A DNA stretch of 52,547 nt from [Mycobacterium] manitobense. Lineage in GTDB: Bacteria > Actinomycetota > Actinomycetes > Mycobacteriales > Mycobacteriaceae. The stretch covers positions 1-52,547 of the forward strand of contig NZ_JACKSJ010000009.1 of assembly GCF_025821665.1 (NCBI RefSeq). Direction: 5' to 3'. The notes beneath the pieces were generated by a model, which did no database searches, was not told the origin of the DNA, and saw only the letters and a list, made by a program, of their open reading frames with translations. Below are positions 1 to 10,100 of this stretch, piece by piece (the first letter of the stretch is position 1; every line of letters starts with the position of its first letter). The position numbers were made by a program, and so were the translations under genes.

Positions 1-318
1 GCCGGCGGGGGCGCCGGGACCGGTCCGCGCGACATGGCGCCGTCGAAGGGCGCCGGCCTCGCGAGTGCCGCTGCCGGCCGACTTGCGGGAATCGCCAACG
101 GCGTGGGCCAGGCGGGGTCGGCGGGTGCGGGCTCACCGGGTATGGGTGCCCCGCCGCCGTCCGGTCAACGCGGCGGCGCCGAGGAGAAGGATCACAAAGT
201 CAACAAGGCGTTGCGCAGCAAGCGAAACGGCGAGTCGCTCTTCGGCGAGGCAACCGCGATCGTGCCTGTCGTCGGTGACGCCGGTGATCCGGCAGCGCGC
301 AAGCCGGAAGCGTCTTAG
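1..318 (+). CDS. C-terminal fragment of an Ala/Gly/Pro-rich protein, possibly PPE-like ESX substrate (partial)
   Basis: The reading frame is open from the first base of the window and stops at 316-318, so the ATG at 34 is probably internal and the gene starts upstream. The visible 105 residues are rich in Ala, Gly and Pro, followed by a charged tail containing KVNKALRSKRNGESLFGE and then AIVPVVGD. A low-complexity Gly/Ala stretch ending in a basic segment and a P-V-(I/V)-G-like end is seen in PPE-type proteins of ESX clusters, and the next genes are a FabH-like enzyme and espG. The PPE assignment is inference because the diagnostic N-terminus is outside the window. The stop lies 3 bp before the next start, so the two genes probably share an operon. 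Confidence 0.55.
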   Translation, partial: AGGGAGTGPRDMAPSKGAGLASAAAGRLAGIANGVGQAGSAGAGSPGMGAPPPSGQRGGAEEKDHKVNKALRSKRNGESLFGEATAIVPVVGDAGDPAARKPEAS

Positions 319-321
319 CAG

Positions 322-1320
322 GTGCGGTCGCTCCGATCCCTGAGCGTCCTGTTGCCGCCGGTGCGTCCCACACAGGCCGATGAAGTGGCATCCACTCCCG
401 GTTGGCGGGCGGTCCGCGAACACCCGGGAGCATCGCCGGCGGAGATGGCGATCCGGGCCGGGCGGGCCGCGCTGGCTGCCGGTGCGATCGCCCCGTCGCA
501 GGTGGGGTGGGTGCTGCACTCTGGGTCGGGTGTGCAGGGCAGCACGGGCTGGCCTCTGCATCATCATGTTCAACACGGCATTGTCGGTTCCGTCGGCAAC
601 GCGGTCGAGGTGCGCCAGTACTGCGCCGGTGGCCTCACGTCGTGGGCGATCGCCGACCGCCTCGCGGAGACCGGCGGCGACGTCGTGTGCACCGGCGCGG
701 ACAACTGGTCGTGGACCGATCGGTTCGCAACGTCGCGATCCGTTGGTGGCGAACCGTTCTCCGACGCCGCGCACGCGGCCGTGGTGTCCACGGGCGGCGG
801 CTTCGCGCAGATACTCGGTTGGGGCACGGCCAGTTGTCCCGAGCAGTCCGATGCCTGGCGCACCCGCGAGGCCTTCCACGAGACGGCCACCATGGCGGAC
901 TACGCTTCGACGCTCGAGGGCGTCGGCCGTGGGCGGACATCGGAGGACACGCGCAGCTCGTTTCGCATGCTGCAGCGTGCCGCCACGACGGCCCTCGCCA
1001 AGGCCGCGCTCAGCCCCCGGTACGTCACCCACTTCGTGCCGCACAGCTCGCACGGCGGCGAACCGTATCGCCGGCTGGCCCGCGTGCTGGGGCTGCCGTG
1101 GGCCGAGTCGCTGCACGAGATCGCCCTCGGGCATGGCTATCTGGGGGTGAGCTGCCAGGCGGCCGGCTTGATGCACCTCGCCGAATCGCAGCTGTTGTTC
1201 CAGGATTCGATCGTGCTCCTGCTCGCCGCGGAGTATCTGCTCAGCGCAACCGCCGTCGTTCTGTACATCAATCGGCCACCCGAGGTGAGCACCGACGGCC
1301 CGACGCTGACGGCCGCATGA
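322..1320 (+). CDS. FabH-like 3-oxoacyl-ACP synthase III family protein in an ESX operon
   Basis: This 332-residue protein (GTG start at 322) has the thiolase-fold layout of beta-ketoacyl-ACP synthase III. The probable nucleophile is Cys101 in QYCAGGL, and the probable catalytic His is His241 in VPHSSHGG, matching the FabH PH-x-A-N segment. Where FabH has a catalytic Asn in its GNTSAAS motif, this protein has His271 in LGHGYLGVS, so the third residue of the Cys-His-Asn triad appears changed. That could mean acyl transfer without the usual decarboxylative condensation, but this is inference. It sits between the possible PPE-like gene and espG, with 4-bp overlap (ATGA) to espG. No ACP or other fatty-acid gene is nearby, so the acyl substrate is unknown. 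Confidence 0.8.
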   Translation: MRSLRSLSVLLPPVRPTQADEVASTPGWRAVREHPGASPAEMAIRAGRAALAAGAIAPSQVGWVLHSGSGVQGSTGWPLHHHVQHGIVGSVGNAVEVRQYCAGGLTSWAIADRLAETGGDVVCTGADNWSWTDRFATSRSVGGEPFSDAAHAAVVSTGGGFAQILGWGTASCPEQSDAWRTREAFHETATMADYASTLEGVGRGRTSEDTRSSFRMLQRAATTALAKAALSPRYVTHFVPHSSHGGEPYRRLARVLGLPWAESLHEIALGHGYLGVSCQAAGLMHLAESQLLFQDSIVLLLAAEYLLSATAVVLYINRPPEVSTDGPTLTAA

Positions 1321-2093
1321 GCGGCCCCGCCCGGCGACGGGTCGGCAGCATGGACCTGACCGACGTCGAGGTCCTCAGCCGTAACTTCGGGCGAGATTTC
1401 CTGCCCTACCCTCTTATGTTCACGCGCCCGACGCGCTTTCCCACCGCCGACGCCTACTCCGAGTACGCAGCCACGGTTCCTAACCGATTCGCCACCGGCG
1501 ACCTTGGGAAGTTCGAGAAGTGGGCGGCGTCCTACGCATATGCCGATCTGCGGGTCGAGTGCCACGTTCAGTACATCCCGGCCGACACCCCGAGTGTCCG
1601 ACTGGTGGCCAACCGTCTGGGGGACAACGGCTTTCTGGCTCAACAGCGGGGCGACGACGACATCGTCGACGTCGACGAGATCTCGGCCTACCAGCTCGGG
1701 GCGGTGATCGCCGAGACGGTTGGGTTGGCGAAGCCGGGCCGGCGGGCGCGGATCGCGGTGCCCGAGTACGTGCGCCCCGCCGCTGCCGTCCCCGAGTCGC
1801 GCGACTTCTCGGTTCATGACACTTTCGTCGACACCGGAATCGAGACGGTGGCACGGGCGGACATCGCGGCGTACGGAACAGTGCAAAGCCACTGGCGTCC
1901 CGTCCGCCGGTGGGGATTCGACGCGGGCAAGAATGCGGCGCTGTTCGTCCGCGTCCGCGACGACGGTGACTACCTCTACGAGGACGCAAGCCTCACCGCT
2001 GCTTGGCCGATGGACCGTCAGGCGCTCGCGCAGCGCATCGACCGCTTGATCGCTGAAGACGTTGCGGTGTTGCGGCGAGTCCGTCGTGGCTAG
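1317..2093 (+). CDS. espG: EspG-like ESX secretion-associated chaperone
   Basis: EspG proteins are cytosolic chaperones that bind PE/PPE heterodimers and hand them to the ESX machine. The protein (258 residues from the ATG overlapping the FabH-like stop, or 247 from the ATG at 1350) shows the EspG layout. There is an N-terminal strand region with PYPLMFTRP, a middle segment ending in DNGFLAQQRGDDDIVDV, then a helix with YQLGAVIAETVGLAKPGRRARIAVPEY. A second half has weaker repeats of the fold and ends in a charged helix. Translational coupling to the upstream gene and the nearby ESX core genes support the call. Sequence conservation across EspG families is low, so the assignment rests on pattern and context. 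The exact start is uncertain. Confidence 0.75.
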   Translation: MSGPARRRVGSMDLTDVEVLSRNFGRDFLPYPLMFTRPTRFPTADAYSEYAATVPNRFATGDLGKFEKWAASYAYADLRVECHVQYIPADTPSVRLVANRLGDNGFLAQQRGDDDIVDVDEISAYQLGAVIAETVGLAKPGRRARIAVPEYVRPAAAVPESRDFSVHDTFVDTGIETVARADIAAYGTVQSHWRPVRRWGFDAGKNAALFVRVRDDGDYLYEDASLTAAWPMDRQALAQRIDRLIAEDVAVLRRVRRG

Positions 2094-2245
2094 CTGCCTC
2101 GCGACATTGCTGGGCGAACCCCACGACGTTGCATCGGCGCGGTCGTGACCGTCCGGCGGCCGTGGTGGCACTCCTACCCTCAGCCGAAATTGTCTTTCGC
2201 GAAACTTCTGGGGCCCACCCGCGCACTGGCTGACGACGACTGGCC

Positions 2246-2261
2246 TACCATCGGCAACGTG
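2246..2261 (+). promoter_or_regulatory. probable leaderless promoter of the TetR gene
   Basis: A TANNNT-type -10 element, TACCAT, occupies 2246-2251. Seven bases later lies GTG at 2259, which is in frame with the TetR protein and has no Shine-Dalgarno sequence before it. Mycobacterial leaderless mRNAs typically start on the R of the start codon about 6-8 nt after the -10, so this spacing fits transcription starting at the GTG itself. No copy of the 17-bp operator found upstream of other ESX genes is visible here. Confidence 0.45.
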
Positions 2262-2927
2262 AGCGCGACGTCATCCCGTTCGTCGGCCCGGTCCGAAGGG
2301 CCTCGGCCGACCCGTCGTGATCAGATCCTGGCCGCCGCGCGGGCGGCGATCGAGCAGTACGGTCCCGGCGCGATCACCGGACAGATCGCCGAGCATGCGG
2401 GGTTGGCCAGGCCGAACGTCTACCGCCACTTCGCCAGTAAGGACGACCTGGACCTGGCGCTGGCCCGGGTGGCGTACCGGGAGTTGCGCGCCGCGATCAC
2501 CAGCCGCCTCGATCTGTGTGGCACCCCCCTCGACGTGGTCCGCGCTCCGATCGAAGCGCAAACCACCTGGGCCGGCGAACACCCCAATCTGTACCGCTTC
2601 CTGGTCAGCCGCGGCCATCAGCGGAATCGCGACGATGCGTCGCGAGGGGCCTTCGCGGCCGAGCTCGCCGCCGCCGGTGCCCGCTACTTCCCGCACTTCG
2701 CTGACGATCCCGAGGCCGCGGAGGCGACCCTGGTCTCGATCATCGGATTGGTCGACGCCTCGGTGCTGCGGTGGCTCGACGGACGCGTCGAGACGCGCGA
2801 TCGGCTCGTGGACCGGCTGACGTCGCAAGCCTGGCTGCTCATCGACCATCATCTGCGTGAGTTCGACGTCCGCCTCGACCCCGCGGTGCCGCTGCCGGAC
2901 GATGCGGCCGAGGATGCGCGAACCTGA
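2259..2927 (+). CDS. TetR family regulator, candidate repressor of the ESX regulon
   Basis: This 222-residue protein has a TetR-type N-terminal HTH (about residues 18-65), with the segment GAITGQIAEHAGLARPNVYRHFASKDDL giving the recognition helix and the typical Y-R-H-F turn. A helical ligand-binding domain follows, ending in WLLIDHHLREFDVRL. The frame is open further upstream, but GTG 2259 is preferred because of the leaderless-type -10 at 2246. Its TGA stop forms the first three bases of a 17-bp palindrome (2925-2941) that recurs five more times in the window upstream of ESX genes. Palindromes of about 15-17 bp are typical TetR operators and no other TetR gene lies in the ESX region, so this protein is the simplest candidate for the binding factor. 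That link is inference, and the inducer is unknown. Confidence 0.85.
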   Translation: MSATSSRSSARSEGPRPTRRDQILAAARAAIEQYGPGAITGQIAEHAGLARPNVYRHFASKDDLDLALARVAYRELRAAITSRLDLCGTPLDVVRAPIEAQTTWAGEHPNLYRFLVSRGHQRNRDDASRGAFAAELAAAGARYFPHFADDPEAAEATLVSIIGLVDASVLRWLDGRVETRDRLVDRLTSQAWLLIDHHLREFDVRLDPAVPLPDDAAEDART

Positions 2928-2941
2928 TACACCCTGTATCA
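2925..2941. promoter_or_regulatory. 17-bp palindromic operator, copy 1 (YbaB/EspL-like gene)
   Basis: TGATACACCCTGTATCA is a perfect 7-3-7 inverted repeat. It begins with the TGA stop codon of the TetR gene and ends 21 bases before the preferred TTG start at 2963. The right arm runs into TATCAT (2937-2942), which fits a mycobacterial TANNNT -10 box, so a bound repressor would cover the promoter core. Five further copies lie at 3713, 21440, 28421, 31516 and 33354. Confidence 0.8.
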
Positions 2942-2962
2942 TTCGGTCGGGAGGCGTTGACG

Positions 2963-3421
2963 TTGACAAACGACGCGGCACGATACGAACTGGCCGAAGT
3001 GCTGGCCTTGGTCGAAGAGCAACTCGGCGACCTCGCCGCCGTGCAGGAGAAGCAGCGCGCAATGACTGCGTGCGCTCACGAAGCGGACGGCGCGGTCGAG
3101 GTCACCGTCGATTTCCGGGGTCATGTCCGCGAGATCGTCGTTGACGAGTGTTACCTCGATGAGCATGAGTTCGCCGACCTCGGTGAGCACCTGACCCGGG
3201 CCGCCCAAGCGGCCACCCACGACGTCGGCCGGCAGGTGACCGAGTTGATGGTTCCGATCAACCACAGGCGAATGGCGTTCCCATCGCTTTCCGACATCGT
3301 CGACGGGGCCCCGGATTTCCGCGAGTTTCTTCCTGATTGGGACGGCCTCAACGGCGCGCCGACGCCGACGAGAACCGAGCAGGACGACGGCGATCCTCCG
3401 TTCCCGACGCTACGGGGATGA
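2963..3421 (+). CDS. YbaB/EbfC family (EspL-like) protein
   Basis: The 152-residue protein begins with a helix (ELAEVLALVEEQLGDLAAV), then a strand pair containing GAVEVTVDFRGHVREIVVD, then a second long helix (LGEHLTRAAQAATHDVGRQV). That helix-strand-helix layout is the YbaB/EbfC fold, which in ESX-1 and ESX-2 clusters is represented by EspL-type cytosolic proteins. The C-terminal 50 residues are acidic and Pro-rich, likely disordered. Two TTG starts are possible. TTG at 2963 is 8 nt after GGGAGG (2949-2954), whereas TTG at 2957 would be only 2 nt after it, so 2963 is chosen. It is the first gene behind operator copy 1. A role in substrate or chaperone stability is known for EspL in ESX-1 and is only inferred here. 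Confidence 0.7.
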   Translation: MTNDAARYELAEVLALVEEQLGDLAAVQEKQRAMTACAHEADGAVEVTVDFRGHVREIVVDECYLDEHEFADLGEHLTRAAQAATHDVGRQVTELMVPINHRRMAFPSLSDIVDGAPDFREFLPDWDGLNGAPTPTRTEQDDGDPPFPTLRG

Positions 3422-3795
3422 CAAGACCGGTGGGCGCGACCGGCACCCCTCGGGAGGCCCGGACGGCCGAGTGCTCTGAGGTCGGCCGACGCCTTGGCTG
3501 TCGCCGCAGCCGCACCGCGACTCGGTAACGGACTCGCCGCTGTCTAGTGATCGCGTCGGTGGCGAGGCGCGACGTGATCGTTGCGCGCACGTTGCCGTCA
3601 CCCAGCTTTGTACGTCGATCATGCCTCGCGCCAACGGTTGTCGACGGCGGTGGACCGGCCGACGCGGAGGCGCTGGGCTTGCACGAGTTGTCGCCATGAA
3701 GATGACCAGCGGTGGTACACCGTGTATCATTTCTTCATCGAGCGAGCGCTGGAGGCCGCCTGAGCGGCGCAGATCGACGGTGAGGACCTGACCCC
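3422..3795. other. intergenic region carrying operator copy 2
   Basis: This 374-bp stretch between the YbaB-like gene and the WXG100-type gene has no convincing ORF. Short frames within it have no ribosome site or recognisable product. The only clear element is the operator at 3713-3729, followed by a 66-nt leader to the ATG at 3796. The leader is longer than at the other operators, leaving room for additional control that I cannot define. Confidence 0.6.
3713..3729. promoter_or_regulatory. 17-bp palindromic operator, copy 2 (WXG100/giant protein operon)
   Basis: TGGTACACCGTGTATCA matches the consensus with one change in the left arm (G for A at position 3). The right arm plus the next base gives TATCAT (3725-3730), a -10-like hexamer. 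It is the only promoter-like element before the WXG100-type gene and the 12-kb gene that follows. The proposed substrate would therefore share control with the secretion machine. Confidence 0.75.
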
Positions 3796-4095
3796 ATGAG
3801 CGAACCCTTCGAGGTGACACCGGCGGAGCTGCGCGCCACATCCGAGCATCTGCACGACGTGAGCGACAGCATGAAGAAGGCTCTTTCGGCCCTGCGCGGC
3901 AGGCTCGCCGGCGAGGGTGCGGCGTGGGGTGACGACAAGATTGGACATCAATTCGCCGGTGGTGGCGGCGGCTACCTTGCGCAGCTGGACTGGGTTCAGG
4001 GCTCGGTGAATGCGAAAACCGGATTGCTCGACTATTACTCGAGCGGACTGAAGGGCGCCGCCGACTCGTTCGAGCAGGCGGACGAAACGCCATAG
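3796..4095 (+). CDS. WXG100-type small protein, probable partner of the giant protein
   Basis: A 99-residue all-helical protein with the size and hairpin layout of WXG100 proteins. Helix one runs through LRATSEHLHDVSDSMKKALSAL, the turn contains WGDDKIG (a W-x-x-x-x-x-G variant of WXG), and helix two runs through the C-terminal part ending KGAADSFEQADE. The N-terminus (EPFEVTPAELRATSEHL) and the WGDD turn resemble small ESX proteins encoded directly upstream of large effectors. The gene lies behind operator copy 2, and its stop is 48 bp from the GTG of the 4079-residue protein, so co-transcription is likely. Pairing with the WXG100-like N-terminus of that protein for export is inferred from how other ESX pairs work. 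It could alternatively be an EspC-like protein. Confidence 0.75.
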   Translation: MSEPFEVTPAELRATSEHLHDVSDSMKKALSALRGRLAGEGAAWGDDKIGHQFAGGGGGYLAQLDWVQGSVNAKTGLLDYYSSGLKGAADSFEQADETP

Positions 4096-4143
4096 CTCCG
4101 AGACACTTCAGCACAGGACGTCACATCGCCATGGGACAAATGC

Positions 4144-7100
4144 GTGGGTATTGAGATACCGCCGTCCCTGCAGTGGGTGTCCTACCTGGCCGGTGACGAG
4201 TGGCCGCAAGGCGACGAAACCGCCATGTTCCGCATCGGCGACGAATGGAACACGTCGGCCGCCGACGTTCTCGGCCTGGTCGACGACTTGGCAAGGGTGC
4301 GGTCCGCGACGCTGTCCGTGCTTTTCGGCGAAACCGCCCAAGCTGCCGAAGAGCACTTCCAAAAGCTCTTCGACGGAGACCATTCGGTGGAGAAGCTCGG
4401 CGATGCACTGGCGGCGCTGGGCGAGCTGGCCGCCAACACCGGCACCGACATCGAGTACGCGAAGCTGATGATCGTCAGCACGCTGGGGATGGCGGCGGTT
4501 TGGATCGCCTTCTACATTCAGAGCGCGCCCTGGACCGGCGGCGCATCGACAGCACTTATCCCGGCCGTCGAGGCGGTCACCACATCGGTCATCCGGCAGA
4601 TCGTGTTTCGACTGCTCAACGGGCTGCGCGCCGCACTGCAAAGCGCCCTCACCCGAACGATGGTCAAGCGCCTGGCCGGCGAGGCGGGCGAGGAACTGGT
4701 GCAGAGCCTCGCCCAGGAGCTCGCAGTGCAGGGCTTCCAGGTCAACAAGGGCTCGCGCAAAGACCTGGTGGCCGACATGTTCCGTCAGACTGCGATCGCG
4801 GGCCTGGCAGGCGGCGCGGCCGGCGGCGGTACCGCCCACCCGATGCAGTCGGCGTTGGGTAATGCCCGCACCCGAACGGGACGGGCGGGAAACGCTGCGG
4901 CGGTGGAGGTCTCGGCCGGCCTGGCCGGTAACGCGGCCGGCTCGGCAGCGACCGGCGGACTCGACCAACTCGACCTGGTCTCGCTGTTGGGTGGGGCGAC
5001 CGGCGACGGGCTCAGCGGCGGCATGCACGGGGCCGGAACTCCCGGGGCGGGTCCGACACATGCCCCCGAACCGGAGTTGGACGGTTTGGTGCCCGCGCCC
5101 CGCACACCGCTCGACGACCATCTCGGCAGTGCCCGGCCGGCCGATCAGCCGGCAACACCCGTTGATGCCGGCCGCGCGGACGACACGGACGGCGCCTCCG
5201 AAACGTCGGCGCAGGCGCCGGACGACGGGGCGACCAACGGCGCACAAGACGTCGCTTCCCAGGACGACTCGGTGACCGGCGGCGCGCAGGTGGCCGGCGG
5301 GACCGCGCCAGATTCGGGCGTGACCGCTGACGTGGATGGGCCGGAGCCCGCTGTCGGGCAGACCACGCCCACCGAGACGTCGCATGCCCCGCTGAGCGAT
5401 CCGAACACATCGACATTCGACAATGGCGCGCGCGCTGGCGGTGATGTCCTCTCCAACAACGGGTCCTCGAGATCGGAGGTAGCGTCATCGACGGCGGGCG
5501 CTCAAGGGTCGACCACCACGCCTGCCGCGTCGTCGTCGGCGAACGCTTTCGCCGCAGAGCCGTCGACCCCTCCTGCCTCAACGTCGGCCTCCTCCGCCGT
5601 ACCGTCGGCCGTCGGTTCCACTTCGACGCCCCATGCGGCGACCACGACCATGCCCGCGTCGCCGACGGCGCCTGCGTCAGCGCCGACGACACCGGCGGCG
5701 GGGACCACGTCTGCAGCGGCCACTGCGGCGTCAACATCGGCCGCAGCGTCCGGGCAGTCGAGTAGTTCGACGCCTCGGGCCGCAACGCCGGAAGCGCTGG
5801 CGCCGAGGAGCGATTCGCCCACGCCCGCGCCCACTGCCACGGTGTCGTCGACGACGAACGGCGGCGCTCCGATCACCCGGGTCGCGGACGCGCGGGTCCC
5901 GCAAGCCGGCGTGGACTCCGATGTGGCGCCCGGGGCGGTCGCCGGACCTACCGTCGACGCTGCCGCGAATCCGCCGCCGATGAGCTGTGCGCATCGCGTG
6001 GCCGAATTCGTCTCGCAGCGGTACCGCCGCGTGTTCACCGTGGAGGCCGCGGCGACGCCGGACGGGGTGCCTGCGCGCGCGCTGTACACGGCCTTCGACT
6101 CCGCGGTGACGTTTCAGAGCTTCCGCCAGGTGGCTGCTGAGTTGAGTGCCATGCCGTCCGGATCGGCGGCGATCATGGCGTTCGCGTGGGCTCCCGGTTA
6201 CGGCCGAATAGGCGGTCATGCGTGCCTCGTCGAGAACAACGGCGGTCGAATCGAAGTCGTCGATCTCGAGACCGGCGAGCGGTATCCGTGGCCGCCACGG
6301 TGGTCCGAGGACGAGGTGTCGCTGACAGCGGTCGGCTACCTCGACGAGATCGGCGATCCGAAGGTGCGCGTGGGCGACTCGGTGGATGGCCTGCGGCCGG
6401 CGGACATCATCGGCCTGGTGGCCGGCAGCGCCGACGTACGCGCGGCGGCGCGGAAAGCGTTGCTGCAGAGCATTCCCAGCGGTGACGCCACCGAGTTGAG
6501 AAATCCACTGGGCGATGCCGGCTTGGCGGTCACCCGGGCAAAACGCAACGCCGCGTGGTGGTCGACGCTGACGCCCGAGCAGCGCGAAGCCGTGATCGTG
6601 ACCTACCCCGAGCATGTCGGCAACGCCGAGGGCATCCCGACCGACGCGCGGGACCGAGCCAACCGGATCGTGTTCGACGGCTTCCGCCGGGTGCGCGACG
6701 GGCGGCAGGTGAAGCTCGACGAGGGCGAGGCGCTCAACCCTACTGAGCTGAAGTTCATGTTGCGTGTCAACAAGATCGATTCGGCGCTCGCCGCTGGTGC
6801 GGTCGCTGCTGAACGCGCCGGGGTCGGGGGCCCGCACCTGCTGGCCTTCGACCCGTTCGAGTTCGGTGGTGACGGCCGCGCCATCGTCAGCTTCGGTGAT
6901 GACCCTCAGTTCGCGCATGCGGTGTCGATCTACGTGCCCGGATTCGGGACGACGATCGCCGACGTCGGCGGCGTCATGCATGGCGCCCTGAACATCTTGC
7001 AATCCACCTTGGCGGAGAACCCGGGCCTTTCGGCGGCGTCGATCGGCTGGATCGGCTACGACGCGCCGAATGACCTGGATTCGTGGCGCGTCGCCGGCCC

Positions 7101-10100
7101 TGCCCTGGCGCGAGCCGGCGGAGACATCCTGCACGCGGACATCAAGGCTTTGCACGCCGTCCATGCCCCATGGCCCCCGGGCAGCGACCCGGCCGTCGGC
7201 ATCATGGTGGTGGGGCATTCTTACGGGTCCACGACTGTCGGCTACGCGGCGCAGGGTCGTCGGCTCAACCGCGAGGTCCGTAAGGCGTTCGTGCTGGAGG
7301 GATCTCCTGGTGCCGGGCCCCAGCGGCACGCCAGCGACTTCGGTGACGCCCCGGTTGTCGCGATGTCGTCGTCGCGTGATCCCATCACCGCGCTCGGTGC
7401 GCGGAGCGCCGAATCGGACGGCCGTATCCTCGGGCGCGGGCTCGGTGTGGATCCCGCGATGAGGGAGTTCGGTGCGATCCGTGCGACGGCCGAATTCCCC
7501 TCGAGGATGGACGACCTCACGTCCGTCGGGACGCATCGCAGCTACCACGACTTCCTTCCGACCGAGGGTGCTCGGACCGAGCGAATGGTCACCCCGGACG
7601 GCGCGATCAGGACTGAGTCGCTGCGCAACATGGGCATGATCGGCGCCGGCCGAGCCGAAGACCTCGACCGCGAGCGTCATCGTTTCGATCAGGGCCGCGT
7701 CGGCATGCGCCCACGGTGGCGCACCGTCGAGCCCGCGATGAGCCGGAGACTACGCATCGAGGGCGACGTGGACGTTCCGGGGGAGGATCGCCACATCCGG
7801 CGGCGGTGGAACCCGCGCTGGCATCTCGACGGCGACTCACAGCTCAATCCATCTGAGACCACCGTCAGCCGGGTGCTCGGCGCGTTCCGGCGCGGCGCCT
7901 CGCGGAGTGAGTCGCGGCCGGCACCGATACCCCGGAAAGTGGCAGTGTCAGGCCATGTCCGGCAAGTGCTGCTTCAGCGTGTGCCGGACGGCGACGCATC
8001 CAAGCTCCGCAACCCGTTGGGCGTCGCGGCGCTGGCGGTCGAGCGGGCGAAAGCCAACCAGAGCTGGTGGCGGGGCCTGACCGGCGATCAGCGGCGCGGC
8101 TTGGTCGAGGCCTACCCCGAGGAGATCGGTAACGCCGAGGGAATCCCGGTAGCCGATCGGGATCATGCGAATCGCATTGTCTTCGAGGCTCATCGTGCTG
8201 TCCGCGACCGCCTGCAAGCGAGGCTCGACGTGGGAGAGGCGCTGCAGGCCGGGCAGATGGAGTTCCTGCTGCGGATGAACAGGGTCGACATGGCACTGCG
8301 CAAGGGGGCCACCGCCGCCCAACGCGCCGGGGTGGGCGGCCCGTACATCATGGCCTTCGACCCGATCGAGTTCAACAGGGACGGCCGCATGATCGTGGCC
8401 TTCGGTGACTATCCCGAACACGCGGAGGCGGTTTCGGTCTACGTCCCGGGCCTGGGTGCGACGCTCGACACGATCGCGTACCACATGCACTGTGCCTTCA
8501 ATATCCTCCAGTCAACGAAGGCGGAGAACCCCGACCTGTCGGCGTCGGCGATCGCCTGGCTGGGTTACGACGCGCCCAACGACAGGGCAACATGGCGGGT
8601 GGCTGGGCAGTCACTTGCGCGCGCGGGCGGCGAGATCCTGCACAGCGACCTCCAGGCCTTCCATGCGGTGCACGCGCCGTGGCCCCGGCACGGCGACCCG
8701 GCCTTCGGCATCGCGGTGTTCGGACACTCCTACGGCTCCACCACCTTCAGCTACGCGAGCCGCAATCAGCGGCTCGCCGGCGTCGTGCGCCGAGGAGGGC
8801 TGGTGGGCTCGCCGGGCGCCGGTCCGCAGCGGCACGCCAGTGATTTCGGCTTCGAGCTGGTCGTCCTGTCGTCGTCACGGGATCTGGTGACCGGACTCGG
8901 GGGCAGCACACCGGGTTCGAAAGGTCGAGTACTGGGCCGGGGTCTCGGCGCGGACCCGGTGATGCGGGCGTTCGGGGCCACTCGCGTCACCGCCGAATTC
9001 CCCGCCGCCACCGACCGCGGCGACACCACCGGAACCCATAACGCGTATTTCGATTACGCCGAGATTTCCGGGCCGCGCGCCGGGTGGCTGCTGCCGCCGG
9101 ACTCCGACGTGCGTTCAGAGTCGTTGGCCAACATCGGGCGATTCGCTGCGGGCCGGTTGGAGCGTCTCGAGCTCGAAGGTCCGCGCGATCTCGCGGGGCG
9201 ACTACTTCGACGCACCGTCGAACCCGCCGCGAGTCGCCGCGGAGGCAGCGATCCTGCCAGATGGTGGAATCCGCGTTGGCGAGCCGGCGAATTGCCGACC
9301 GAAACGAGCGTGACAGCCGGCCCGACGCGGGGTCCGCTCGACCGGCTGCGGGAGCTGCTGGGGTCGCGCGAGCTGCCGCGGCATGCTGCCGGCACGCTGT
9401 CGGAGGTCGACGCGCTCGAGGCCTACGCCGAGGTCGTCGGCGCGCTGCGTGAGTTGAACCACCGACTGTCCCGCCGCGGCGTCAGCGCACGGGCGCGTGC
9501 ACGGTCGCTGCACGAGCTCGAGGGTGCACTCCGGCGCTGGTCACTCGACCTGATGAGCGATCGGGCGCGTGGAGAATCCGTTGCCGCGCAACTGGACACG
9601 CGCACCTTCGCCGAAGTCGTCGCGGCGTACCGCGAGCAGGGCCTGATCGGCGACGCGCCCTACCGCGCGATCATCGACGTCGCTCTGGGCGACCACGACT
9701 CGACGGTGCCCTCACCGATCCGGGTGCTCGGCCTTCCGCCGCACGTCAGTGGCACCCTGTCGGAGGTCGATGCGCTCGAGGCGTACGTCGACGGCAAGCT
9801 GGCGATTCGCCGGCTCGACGAGCAGCTGATCCGCGACGGGGTTGGGTGGGCGGAGCGGGCGCGCACGCTCTGGGATCTCGAGGTCGAGCTGCGCGGCTGG
9901 ACCGACAGCCTGCTCAGCGACCAAGACACGATTGTGGCGGCTGCCACACAACCGATGTCGTTCTTCGATCGGGTAGCGGCGCTGCGCGTCGACGGGATGA
10001 CCGGGGATGACGTCTACCGCACGGTGCTCGGCACCGCGGTGTACGACAACCCGGACGGAACCGCAGTGCCGGGCCCGCCCGCCGGTGCACCAGCCGCTGC

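Noticed and set aside
34..318. ATG 34 as the true start of the first gene
   Set aside because: The frame is open to base 1 and the composition is that of a C-terminal tail, so the gene most likely begins outside the window.
402..1316. upstream extension of the espG frame
   Set aside because: It overlaps the FabH-like gene completely, and that part has no EspG-like pattern. ATG 1317 or 1350 fits family length.
5731..7680. 649-codon minus-strand frame within the giant gene
   Set aside because: The plus strand encodes an intact papain fold and hydrolase here. The antisense translation is Arg/His-rich without domain signs.
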